In this document: piece by piece, positions 9,120-15,615 of the stretch
Layout: each line of letters opens with the position of its first letter
Position numbering within the stretch: the stretch's first letter is position 1
NCBI GenBank assembly: GCA_023423015.1
Contig: JAFAGE010000290.1
Coordinates: forward strand, 1-27,167
Source: Bacteroidota bacterium
Lineage (GTDB): Bacteria; Bacteroidota; Bacteroidia; Chitinophagales; Chitinophagaceae
DNA: 27,167 bases
Direction: 5' to 3'
Program-made: the position numbers and the translations under genes
Notes under the pieces: generated by a model
What the model was told of the DNA's origin: nothing
The model's input: only the letters and a program-made list of their open reading frames with translations
The model's database searches: none

Positions 9120-9170
9120 AAGCAGTAAGGATGCGAAGGATTCTTTAATTTCCTGAAAATTTTTTCAAAC

Positions 9171-10325
9171 ATGAGAATCTCCTTCGCCGTTCTGGCGGCA
9201 ACGGTTGCCAGCCTTTATCTTTCTTCCTGCGTCACTTCTTCTGAACAACCAGCTCAGCCGGAAGATGATAAACGCGTGATCGTTGCATATGTGGGCGGCT
9301 TTCGCGGTGATCTTGCTGAAATCGATTCAATCGATCCTAATAAGATTTCCCACATCAACTATGCATTTGTAGATGTACAGGGTAACCGTGCCTTCCTTCG
9401 GAACGAAAAAACCGATACGGTCAATTTCAGGCTGCTGAATGATTTAAAGAAAGTAAACAAGGATCTTAAAATACTTATTTCCCTTGGCGGCTGGACATGG
9501 AGCAAGAATTTCTCCGACGCAGTTTTAACTGATACCAGCAACCGCAACTTCTCACAAAGTGCGGTGGACATCGTTGCCAAACACGACCTCGACGGCGTCG
9601 ATATCGACTGGGAATATCCCGGCATGATCGGTGATAGTAATGTGTTTCGCCCCGAAGACAAACAGAACTACACCATCTTATTCAAAAACCTGCGCGAGCA
9701 ACTCGACAGTCTCGGTAAGGTTACCGGTAAAAAATACTTTGTCACCACAGCAGTAGGAGGAAACGTCGATTATCCCTCTACCACTGAAATGGACAAGGTG
9801 CAGTTATACTGCGATTTTATTAATGTAATGGCTTACGACTTCGCAGGTGGTCACGACACTTTATCGAACCATCATACCGGCCTGTTCACTTCTTCGCCTG
9901 ATACAACAAAGTATTCTACCGATAAGGCAATCAAAATGTTCCTGGATGCCGGAGTACCTGCCAACAAACTCGTGGTGGGTATGGGCTTCTATGGTAAAGG
10001 CTGGGAGATGGCGTCTACCGATAATAACGGTTTGTTCCGCAAAACGGTTAAACAGGCAAGGGCAGGAGGATTCGGATTTATCAAAGATAGCCTCGAAAAC
10101 AAAAATGGTTTCGTGAAGTACTGGGATGACGTTGCGAAATCTCCCTACATCTTTAACGCCGACAAGAAAATTTTCATCTCCTACGATGACGAACGCTCCA
10201 TCAAGGAGAAATGCGATTACATTAAGAAACACAATCTCCGCGGCGCAATGTTCTGGGAATACGAAGACGATCTCAAAGAACACCTGCTCACGGTGATCGC
10301 GAAGGAATTTGGATATATTAAGTGA
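9171..10325 (+). CDS. GH18 chitinase-like lipoprotein
   Basis: A 384-residue glycoside hydrolase family 18 enzyme. The N-terminus has a lipoprotein signal with lipobox LYLSSC, so C20 should be lipidated and the protein anchored to a membrane. The TIM-barrel hallmarks are present in order: SLGGW at 104-108, the catalytic DGVDIDWE at 141-148 with E148 as the acid, MAYDFAGG, and a late aromatic segment MFWEYEDD. The family hydrolyses chitin or related GlcNAc glycans by substrate-assisted catalysis. No chitin-binding module is present, so soluble oligosaccharides are a likely substrate. The TGA stop lies inside the first unit of a heptamer array, and the gene converges on the DsbA-like gene. Confidence 0.93.
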   Translation: MRISFAVLAATVASLYLSSCVTSSEQPAQPEDDKRVIVAYVGGFRGDLAEIDSIDPNKISHINYAFVDVQGNRAFLRNEKTDTVNFRLLNDLKKVNKDLKILISLGGWTWSKNFSDAVLTDTSNRNFSQSAVDIVAKHDLDGVDIDWEYPGMIGDSNVFRPEDKQNYTILFKNLREQLDSLGKVTGKKYFVTTAVGGNVDYPSTTEMDKVQLYCDFINVMAYDFAGGHDTLSNHHTGLFTSSPDTTKYSTDKAIKMFLDAGVPANKLVVGMGFYGKGWEMASTDNNGLFRKTVKQARAGGFGFIKDSLENKNGFVKYWDDVAKSPYIFNADKKIFISYDDERSIKEKCDYIKKHNLRGAMFWEYEDDLKEHLLTVIAKEFGYIK

Positions 10326-10401
10326 GACGTCAGACGTGAGACGTGAAAAGGCATAGGGCATAAGGCATAGGGAATTTTTTCTGCCCTCTGCCTTCTGCCT
10401 T
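10322..10401. repeat. Compound heptamer array C with opposed arms
   Basis: The left block starts in the chitinase stop codon. It has three GTGAGAC/GTCAGAC units, one GTGAAAA, then GGCATAG-type units, all in one 7-bp phase to about 10370. After an A/T spacer, 10381-10401 holds CTGCCCT and two CTGCCTT units. The right block is roughly the reverse complement of the GGCATAG block, so 10350-10372 and 10381-10400 can form an imperfect hairpin between the convergent genes. A 23-bp segment at 10350-10372 recurs exactly at 11457-11479, and 10382-10401 recurs exactly at 15395-15414. Confidence 0.88.
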
Positions 10402-10407
10402 TGTCTT

Positions 10408-10944
10408 TCAATAAACAGGTGTCCTAAGCTGTTCTTCCAAATACACAAGCAATTCTTCATTATCCCAGTTGCCGTTGAATTTAACGCCATTCACGAAGAA
10501 TGTTGGAGTTTTGTTAACACCGCTTCTTAATCCACTTTCAAAATCCATTTCCACTTTTTTCATCAGCTCGTTCCTTTGGATGTCTTGCTTAAACACATCC
10601 AGGTCAAGTCCAATACGAATGGCATAAACGAAAAGACTTTCCGGATCCAGCCTGCGTTGGTTTTCAAAGATGATGTTGTGCATTTCCCAGAACCTGTTCT
10701 GCAATCCTGCTGCTTCGGTAGCAACTGCCGCCGGCCTTGCATTAGGATGAATTTTCGCCAGCGGGAAGTTCCTGAATACAAATTTCAATTCACTGCCAAG
10801 TTTTCGTTGTATGCTTTTCACCAGCGGGTATGCTCTTCCGCAGTATGGACATTCGTAGTCGCCATATTCCACGAGTTCAATGCGTGCCTCCGGGTGACCA
10901 TACATGTGATCGCTGGTGTTAATAGGAGGGTTCAAAAGTGTCAT
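10408..10944 (-). CDS. DsbA-like / FrnE-type thiol oxidoreductase (CPYC)
   Basis: A 178-residue thioredoxin-fold protein of the DsbA-like (Thioredoxin_4) type. The active-site dithiol is CPYC at 32-35, preceded by the strand IELVEYGDYE, with a helical insertion and a cis-proline segment NKTPTFFVNG near the C-terminus. I chose the ATG at 10944 because residues before it lack family similarity and lie inside the preceding gene; this still leaves a 26-bp overlap with the peroxiredoxin gene. There is no signal peptide, so it should act in the cytoplasm, unlike classical DsbA. The overlap implies translational coupling with the peroxiredoxin, making a redox partnership plausible but unproven. Confidence 0.86.
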   Translation of the reverse strand: MTLLNPPINTSDHMYGHPEARIELVEYGDYECPYCGRAYPLVKSIQRKLGSELKFVFRNFPLAKIHPNARPAAVATEAAGLQNRFWEMHNIIFENQRRLDPESLFVYAIRIGLDLDVFKQDIQRNELMKKVEMDFESGLRSGVNKTPTFFVNGVKFNGNWDNEELLVYLEEQLRTPVY

Positions 10945-11416
10945 AGCTTTTTGTTTTGAGGTTGTCAATTTTTTCCAGCGCACTGAGTATGCCGTCTGCA
11001 CCGGGATTTATTCCGACAGGAGAGAGGTAGTTCCACCGGATAAACCCGATTTCGTCCAGCACAAACAATGCGCGTTTACTTTCCCCGGTCTTTTCATTGT
11101 ATACATCATACAGCTTTGCCACTTCGCCCTTGGGTTCAAAGTCGGCGAGCAAAGGAAAATGAAATCTTCTTTCTTCGCTGAACGCAAGGTGGCTCCATTT
11201 GCTATCTACCGAGATGCCTACCACCACTGCATTGTGCCGGCTGAAGAATTTGCCCATCTCGTTGTACAGCGTAAGCTGGTCGTCGCACACCGGACTCCAG
11301 TCTGCAGGATAAAATACCATGACAACTTTTTGTCCACGCATCTCACTTAATCTCAACGTCTGGTCGGGTGTTGAATAAAGTTCAAAATCCGGCGCCGGTA
11401 TTCCTGTTGGTAACAT
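10919..11416 (-). CDS. 1-Cys peroxiredoxin (AhpC/TSA-like)
   Basis: A 165-residue cytosolic peroxiredoxin. The peroxidatic motif FYPADWSPVC carries the only cysteine of the protein, C44, with S41 in the place of the usual Thr of the PxxxTxxC motif. As there is no second cysteine, it is a 1-Cys type that needs an external thiol for recycling. The segment KRALFVLDEIGFIRW is the conserved strand after the active site. Its 3' end overlaps the DsbA-like gene by 26 bp, which could supply that thiol reductant. Expected role: reduction of hydrogen peroxide or organic hydroperoxides. Confidence 0.9.
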   Translation of the reverse strand: MLPTGIPAPDFELYSTPDQTLRLSEMRGQKVVMVFYPADWSPVCDDQLTLYNEMGKFFSRHNAVVVGISVDSKWSHLAFSEERRFHFPLLADFEPKGEVAKLYDVYNEKTGESKRALFVLDEIGFIRWNYLSPVGINPGADGILSALEKIDNLKTKSYDTFEPSY

Positions 11417-11450
11417 TTGTTAGGTTTTAATTGTTATTGAATATTTGAAG

Positions 11451-11513
11451 GCATAGGGCATAGGGCATAAGGCATAGGGCACGTCTCACTTCTCACTTTT
11501 CACCACTCACCGC
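11451..11513. repeat. Heptamer array D, two unit types in one phase
   Basis: Nine contiguous 7-bp units: three GCATAGG and one GCATAAG (in the order GCATAGG, GCATAGG, GCATAAG, GCATAGG), one hybrid GCACGTC, then TCACTTC, TCACTTT, TCACCAC and TCACCGC. The phase is unbroken where the unit type changes. The array ends one base from the stop codon of the exported hydrolase (TAG at 11515-11517 on the minus strand) and fills much of the gap to the peroxiredoxin gene. Confidence 0.93.
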
Positions 11514-11514
11514 C

Positions 11515-12288
11515 CTACAGCCCCTTCGCGGCTGAAACGATAAACTCCGACACTTTATCTGGCTGCGACAGCATGGGTACATGGCCGGATGATAGTTCAA
11601 GTGTTGTAGCCTTTATCAATTTGGATTTGTAGCGCATCAGGTCGGGATTGATCATACCGTCGTTGGCTGAAACGATCGACCAGCTGGGTTTGCTGCTCCA
11701 TGCGGGTTTGTACACCTTTTCCTGTGTCGCAATTGCTGCCCAGGGCACCTGTGTGGCATAGATGAGTTTTCTGTCCTGCGGAGGCAGATCCTGCGCGAAA
11801 TGTTCATCCACCGCCTTTGGAGACAGCGAGAGAAATCCTTCCGGGCTGAGTTTAATTTCTTTTTCCGCACCGGTCAGTTCCATTGCCGCATTTACGTCCT
11901 GCACATTTTGTCCTTCTTCGGGAACCAACGCAGCTACGTAAACAAGTCCTGCAACTTTAGGATCTTTACCTGCCTCGGATATCACCATTCCTCCGTATGA
12001 ATGTCCAACGAGCAATACGGGTCCGTCTGCCTGTGCAATTGCGCGGCGTGCTGCAGCCACATCATCAGCAAATGAGGTGAGTGGATTCTGAACGGCTATT
12101 ACGTTGTAGCCTTCGTTTTGCAGTTGAGGGATGATCTTTGCCCAGCTGGATCCATCGGCAAATGCGCCGTGTACAAGCACTATATTTTTTACTCCTTTAG
12201 CCGCTGTCTGTGCATTTGCGGCTAACGTGCCTACAGATGTCAGGGCGAACAACATCAGCCCTTGTGTGAATTGTTTAATGATACGCAT
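11515..12288 (-). CDS. Exported alpha/beta hydrolase (EstC-like)
   Basis: A 257-residue alpha/beta hydrolase with a signal peptide (1 to about 27, ending ANAQ). The fold markers are LVHGAFADGSSW at 38-49, the nucleophile elbow GHSYG at 95-99 (S97), acid D210 in SANDGM and base H236 in SGHVPML. It resembles the EstC/salicylate-esterase-like group of small-molecule esterases. The substrate is unknown, and the location is probably periplasmic. The small unknown gene ends 20 bp upstream, so the two may be cotranscribed. No transmembrane segment is seen beyond the signal. Confidence 0.88.
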   Translation of the reverse strand: MRIIKQFTQGLMLFALTSVGTLAANAQTAAKGVKNIVLVHGAFADGSSWAKIIPQLQNEGYNVIAVQNPLTSFADDVAAARRAIAQADGPVLLVGHSYGGMVISEAGKDPKVAGLVYVAALVPEEGQNVQDVNAAMELTGAEKEIKLSPEGFLSLSPKAVDEHFAQDLPPQDRKLIYATQVPWAAIATQEKVYKPAWSSKPSWSIVSANDGMINPDLMRYKSKLIKATTLELSSGHVPMLSQPDKVSEFIVSAAKGL

Positions 12289-12308
12289 AAAATGATTGTT
12301 TTAGTTTG

Positions 12309-12527
12309 TTATAGAAATCGCTCTACGTACGTGCGCAGAGACTTTCCGTTTTTCTTTCTTTTTGGAAGGCGGAGCGGTTGATCTTTGATTCGTATAGCAT
12401 CGTCCAGAAATTCACCACCATCGGTAATGTTTAATTCATGGATATGTTGAAATATGCTTTCCTGAACTCCTTCTTCAGGCATACGAGGTTCTGTTCCTCT
12501 CCATGGAGAGAAATCGTTAGTGTTCAT
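12309..12527 (-). CDS. Small hypothetical protein
   Basis: A 72-residue ORF from an ATG, with an acidic N-terminal half and a basic C-terminus (LPKRKKNGKS). I recognise no family. It is kept because it fits between same-strand genes, 20 bp before the exported hydrolase and 210 bp after the NmrA-like gene, and no competing ORF of quality occupies the stretch. It has no signal peptide or membrane segment. It could still be a chance ORF. Confidence 0.5.
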   Translation of the reverse strand: MNTNDFSPWRGTEPRMPEEGVQESIFQHIHELNITDGGEFLDDAIRIKDQPLRLPKRKKNGKSLRTYVERFL

Positions 12528-12613
12528 GATGATTCGGTTAAGTGGTAAAAAATCAGAATGCTAATTAATTCCCCGGCGTCGTTATGTAGCTGACCGGTTT
12601 GCGCGGGTACTCC

Positions 12614-12623
12614 ACGCCGGCGT
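12614..12623. promoter_or_regulatory. Palindrome ACGCCGGCGT, possible operator
   Basis: A perfect 10-bp palindrome in the 210-bp gap between the NmrA-like gene and the small ORF. Its half-site CCGGCGT also occurs at 12573-12579, giving a 7-bp inverted match with 34 bp between. The sequence AGTGCAC occurs twice nearby (about 12635-12660). These could be regulator sites upstream of the small ORF and hydrolase. No promoter hexamers could be assigned. Confidence 0.3.
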
Positions 12624-12737
12624 AGGTTTATTGTAGTGCACGAACGGGTGGAAAGTGCACTTCCCTTACAGCCGCCTTAACGATCTGACACCCGTCGTCT
12701 TCGTTTGCAAAAGGGAATAGTAGAAAGAAGGGAACGG

Positions 12738-13493
12738 TCAGGCTTTTACAAGTTGCGAACGCAGCCAGTTTTCGTACTTTATTTTACCAATGCGCGCTTC
12801 TCCAAGTGGCACGAGGGAGTCACTTCCCAGCAGTGTTCCGAAATACAGTGCATGATCATCGGGAATCAGCTGGCGTGGATCTTCCGTGATGTTCAGATAG
12901 TATCCGATGAATTCATACATGGGCATCTTTACCGGACCCGCAACCTGAACAATGCCGTTTTTTGGTTCGCCGAGTACAACATCCTTCAAGGCATTGACCA
13001 CTTCATCGGAAGCAATCGGTTGTACCCCACCGGTAGAAACCCGTACTTCCTGGCCTACTGTGTTCGACATTGCAATACTTGCGGCGAATTCGTAAAACTG
13101 TGTTGAACGAAGAATGCTGTAAGGAACCGTACCCGCTTTTATCAGGTTTTCCTGTGCAATCTTTGCGCGCAGGTATCCACTCGCCGGTAAACGGTCGGCA
13201 CCAACAATGGATACAGCTACGTGATGCTTTACACCGGCATAACTTTCTGCGGCCAGCAGATTGCCCGTAGACTTCTGAAAGAATTCCATTACAGCGTCAT
13301 CTGCAAATGATGGAGAATTCGACACATCTACCACCACATCGGTACCTTCCATTGCTTCCCGCACACCCTCACCGGTGATGGTGTTGATGCCTGTTGCCGG
13401 TGATGCAGCAACAACTTCATGATCAAGCCGGCGCAGCTTGTCGACGAGTTTTGAACCTATAAGTCCGGTTCCGCCAATCACAACAATTTTCAT
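12738..13493 (-). CDS. NmrA-like NAD(P)-binding atypical SDR
   Basis: A 251-residue Rossmann protein. It begins with the dinucleotide-binding strand MKIVVIGGTGLIG (GGTGLIG at 7-13). The middle contains VVVDVSNSPSF, then HHVAVSIVGADRLPASGYLRAKIAQE, where Y and K are spaced as YxxxK in the SDR active site. This fits atypical SDRs of the NmrA/ YwnB group, which act as NAD(P)H-dependent reductases or as redox sensors. It follows the HSL-type esterase by 18 bp in the same direction, so the two are probably cotranscribed. The substrate is not identifiable. Confidence 0.88.
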   Translation of the reverse strand: MKIVVIGGTGLIGSKLVDKLRRLDHEVVAASPATGINTITGEGVREAMEGTDVVVDVSNSPSFADDAVMEFFQKSTGNLLAAESYAGVKHHVAVSIVGADRLPASGYLRAKIAQENLIKAGTVPYSILRSTQFYEFAASIAMSNTVGQEVRVSTGGVQPIASDEVVNALKDVVLGEPKNGIVQVAGPVKMPMYEFIGYYLNITEDPRQLIPDDHALYFGTLLGSDSLVPLGEARIGKIKYENWLRSQLVKA

Positions 13494-13511
13494 GTTTTAG
13501 TATTTTAAAAG

Positions 13512-14561
13512 TTACAGAATAGAATAAGCGCGTTCGGGTAGCGAGGTTGCAACGGCTTTTGACCTGGCTGGCCTGGATGCTGTTTCAGAGTTCAGCGCCT
13601 GCCTGATCACAGCACCAGCCTGCAACATTGCGGTTTGCACTGCAGGTACCGATGCAATGGGATTTAATAAGCCGTAATCGTGTATCAATCCTCCGTAGCG
13701 GGTCAGCGTTACAGGAACGCCTGCTTCTTCCAGTTTCCGGGCATATGCCTCGCCTTCGTCGCGCAGCACGTCGTTCTCTGCAGTTTGCACCAGTGCAGGG
13801 GGAAGCCCGCTCAATTGTTCTAAAGTTGCGTTCAGTGGCGATGCATAGATCTCTTTCCGCTTTTCTGCATCTGGCAGGTAGTTATCCCAGAACCAGATCA
13901 TCATGTTTTTTGTAAGAAATCTTCCTTCGCCTAAATCTTTGTAAGATCCGGTTTCAAAATTCGCATCTGTAACGGGCCACAGTAATACCTGTAATTTGAT
14001 ATCCGGACCACCTTTATCTTTCGCCATCAACACCACGGCTGCCGTCATGTTTCCACCAACGCTATTGCCTACCACAGCCAGGTTTTTGCCGTTTACGCCA
14101 ATTTCTGCTCCATTTTCGGCCACCCATTTCAAGGTTGCGTAAATCTGGTTGATGGCTACAGGATACCGGGCTTCGGGCGATGGAGTGTAATCGGGAAATA
14201 CAGCCACTGCTCCACTGGCAACAACCAGGTCGCGCACAAGGCGCCGGTGTGTAGGGTAGTCGCCCAACACCCAGCCGCCTCCGTGGATGTAAATGAATAC
14301 GGGAGCACCAGGCTGCGCGCCTGTGGGTTTGGTGATGTGAACAGATACAGTTTCTCCATCCTGCGAAATTGTTCTTACCGATTCATCAATGCCGGAATAA
14401 TTTACCTCGACAGATTTTTGTGCATCTGTAAGCACTTGCCGTGCTTCTACAGGAGTTAGTTGTTCAATTGGTTTTCCTTCGCCGGAATTTAACGCGGCAA
14501 GGAACTTTCTTACAGGGCTGAAGATGCGGGGATCTTCCTCTGCTTTTGTTTGCCTTTTCAT
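13512..14561 (-). CDS. HSL-family alpha/beta hydrolase (Aes-type esterase)
   Basis: A 349-residue carboxylesterase of the hormone-sensitive-lipase type (alpha/beta hydrolase fold 3). HGGGW at 93-97 is the oxyanion motif. The nucleophile elbow is GNSVGG at 166-171 (S168), where the family usually has GDSAGG. D264 in ENDVLRDEG and H294 in LIHDYG complete the triad; the more common form is HGF. There is no signal peptide, so it should be cytosolic. A C-terminal tail of about 35 residues is Ala/Ser/Arg-rich and probably disordered. It sits 34 bp after the smaller of two paralogous genes and 18 bp before the NmrA-like gene, in an apparent operon. Confidence 0.9.
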   Translation of the reverse strand: MKRQTKAEEDPRIFSPVRKFLAALNSGEGKPIEQLTPVEARQVLTDAQKSVEVNYSGIDESVRTISQDGETVSVHITKPTGAQPGAPVFIYIHGGGWVLGDYPTHRRLVRDLVVASGAVAVFPDYTPSPEARYPVAINQIYATLKWVAENGAEIGVNGKNLAVVGNSVGGNMTAAVVLMAKDKGGPDIKLQVLLWPVTDANFETGSYKDLGEGRFLTKNMMIWFWDNYLPDAEKRKEIYASPLNATLEQLSGLPPALVQTAENDVLRDEGEAYARKLEEAGVPVTLTRYGGLIHDYGLLNPIASVPAVQTAMLQAGAVIRQALNSETASRPARSKAVATSLPERAYSIL

Positions 14562-14595
14562 GTGAATTCGTGTTTTGAATTGTTTATGTTATTAA

Positions 14596-14910
14596 TCAGC
14601 TTGCGATTGCCGGGTGGTATTGTAGCTTTTTTGCCATGTCGAATGTGAGGTTTTCGCTATACACGCCATAGCCGTCTACCAACGTCCCTTTCACGCCGTT
14701 CGAGCCGGTGATGGCATACAACACTACGTTATCTTCCGGGTTTGAATCTCCTTCAAAACGATGGACTTCATCTACCTTGAATTCTTCCGGGTAAAGTCGC
14801 AGATCAAGATCGCCGCAGTACAGGCAGGCGGTTTCGATTTCAAAATGACTTTCGTAACCTCTTTTATGCAGATCGTCCAATGCATCTACAAGCGAGTCGT
14901 AATTTTTCAT
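14596..14910 (-). CDS. Small Bacteroidota-type protein, paralogue 1
   Basis: A 104-residue soluble protein with no known biochemical function. The pattern ETACLYC, then LRLYPEEFKVDEVHRFEG, VLYAITGSNGVKGTLVDGYGVYSE is, from memory, a family common in Bacteroidota whose members are often labelled phosphoribosylpyrophosphate synthetase. At this length, without the PRPP-synthetase motifs, that label should not be believed. CLYC forms a CxxC pair. It is a tandem paralogue of the next gene upstream, 18 bp away, with similarity over nearly its full length. Confidence 0.8.
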   Translation of the reverse strand: MKNYDSLVDALDDLHKRGYESHFEIETACLYCGDLDLRLYPEEFKVDEVHRFEGDSNPEDNVVLYAITGSNGVKGTLVDGYGVYSENLTFDMAKKLQYHPAIAS

Positions 14911-14928
14911 GTCCTGGTAGTTTTTATG

Positions 14929-15303
14929 TTATAAGGATGATAGTTCCAGGGAAACGGAGGGAATGCGTAATGCTTTGCTATCGGACGGATTGCTTTTTAT
15001 GGTTTTTCTGTTTGATTTAAGTTTGTGCAACAGTTCACGGCTGATGTTGTCCATATACACATCGCAGGTATCGATCAGAAAACCTTTATAACCATGGTAA
15101 AGTGTTATGGCATACAACATGCGACTTTCATCCGGCCGGTTGGCAACTTCAAAATAGTATGCAGCGTCTACGCTGAATTTGTCAGGAAATATCCATTCAT
15201 TCAATTCGTAGCTGTAAATGCAGCTTGTCTCTCTTCTTAACATCAACGTATAGTTGTTTCGTCTTAGTTGATCAACGGTGTTGTCTATAGATTCGTTTTT
15301 CAT
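14929..15303 (-). CDS. Small Bacteroidota-type protein, paralogue 2 (diverged)
   Basis: A 124-residue protein. I choose the ATG at 15303 (MKNESIDNTVDQL), which aligns with the start of paralogue 1 (MKNYDSLVDAL); the reading frame extends to a TTG at 15324. The core ETSCIYS, then WIFPDKFSVDAAYYFE, MLYAITLYHGYKGFLIDTCDVYMDN follows paralogue 1. The CxxC pair is reduced to CxxS, several acidic positions are lost, and a Ser/Lys-rich tail of about 25 residues is added. It is the first gene of the leftward run, opposite the sigma-54 response regulator. Function unknown. Confidence 0.78.
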   Translation of the reverse strand: MKNESIDNTVDQLRRNNYTLMLRRETSCIYSYELNEWIFPDKFSVDAAYYFEVANRPDESRMLYAITLYHGYKGFLIDTCDVYMDNISRELLHKLKSNRKTIKSNPSDSKALRIPSVSLELSSL

Positions 15304-15382
15304 CTCACTAAATTTTATCGACAAACGTCAAGCAGCAATGTTCCATTCGATGATCAACATTTACTATTCATAATATCCCTAT

Positions 15383-15417
15383 CCTTATGCCCTATGCCCT
15401 CTGCCTTCTGCCTTAAA
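15383..15417. repeat. Heptamer array E (CCTTATG/CCTTCTG type)
   Basis: Five contiguous 7-bp units (CCTTATG, CCCTATG, CCCTCTG, CCTTCTG, CCTTAAA) in the 312-bp divergent gap, with a six-base partial unit just before. Bases 15395-15414 are identical to 10382-10401 in array C. The left part is nearly the reverse complement of the GCATAGG blocks in arrays C and D. Confidence 0.88.
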
Positions 15418-15432
15418 TCAACCCGCATGCCG
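15417..15432 (-). promoter_or_regulatory. Possible sigma-54 -24/-12 element, leftward
   Basis: On the minus strand the bases read CGGCAT, five bases, TTGAT, against the sigma-54 consensus TGGCAC N5 TTGCA. GG and TTG are spaced correctly, but the -12 GC is GA, which weakens the call. It would drive the two paralogues and the genes after them, with a start near 15405 inside array E. The neighbour encoding a sigma-54 activator makes it worth testing. Confidence 0.3.
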
Positions 15433-15455
15433 TTATTTTAGAAGATTCATTTGCA

Positions 15456-15476
15456 GCATTTTAATTTTTAAAATGC
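15456..15476. promoter_or_regulatory. AT-rich perfect inverted repeat
   Basis: GCATTTTAA and TTAAAATGC form a perfect 9-bp stem around a 3-base TTT loop. It lies in the divergent gap between paralogue 2 and the response regulator, just upstream of the candidate leftward -24/-12 element. It could be a protein-binding site. It is AT-rich, so chance occurrence is possible. Confidence 0.35.
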
Positions 15477-15507
15477 ATTTCTCTCTATTGATATTTCGAT
15501 AATTGAT

Positions 15508-15564
15508 GATGATAATATTATTATGCGTGAGAACATGCAGCTTTTTATTGTTGTCATTATCATC
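15508..15564. promoter_or_regulatory. Spaced inverted repeat GATGATAAT / ATTATCATC
   Basis: Two 9-bp arms, 15508-15516 and 15556-15564, are separated by 39 bp in the divergent gap. Their distance from the candidate leftward sigma-54 element (about 75-150 bp) is what an upstream activating site would show. They also sit 50 to 110 bp before the response regulator's start and could serve autoregulation. This is inference from position only. Confidence 0.3.
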
Positions 15565-15615
15565 TGTTGTAAATTTATTTTGAGATAAAAGGGCATCTAA
15601 CCAAACTGCACTTCG

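Noticed and set aside
9861..10490. A 209-residue minus-strand ORF opposite the chitinase 3' end
   Set aside because: It runs antisense to clear GH18 motifs and through the heptamer array C. It has no domain and its openness follows from codon bias of the sense gene.
14596..14910. Phosphoribosylpyrophosphate synthetase annotation for the small paralogues
   Set aside because: The proteins are about 100 to 125 residues and lack the PRPP-binding and ATP motifs of that enzyme.
13512..15303. A defence system formed by the paralogue pair and neighbouring hydrolases
   Set aside because: No nuclease, NTPase, toxin or sensor domain is present; the neighbours are ordinary esterase and SDR-type proteins.
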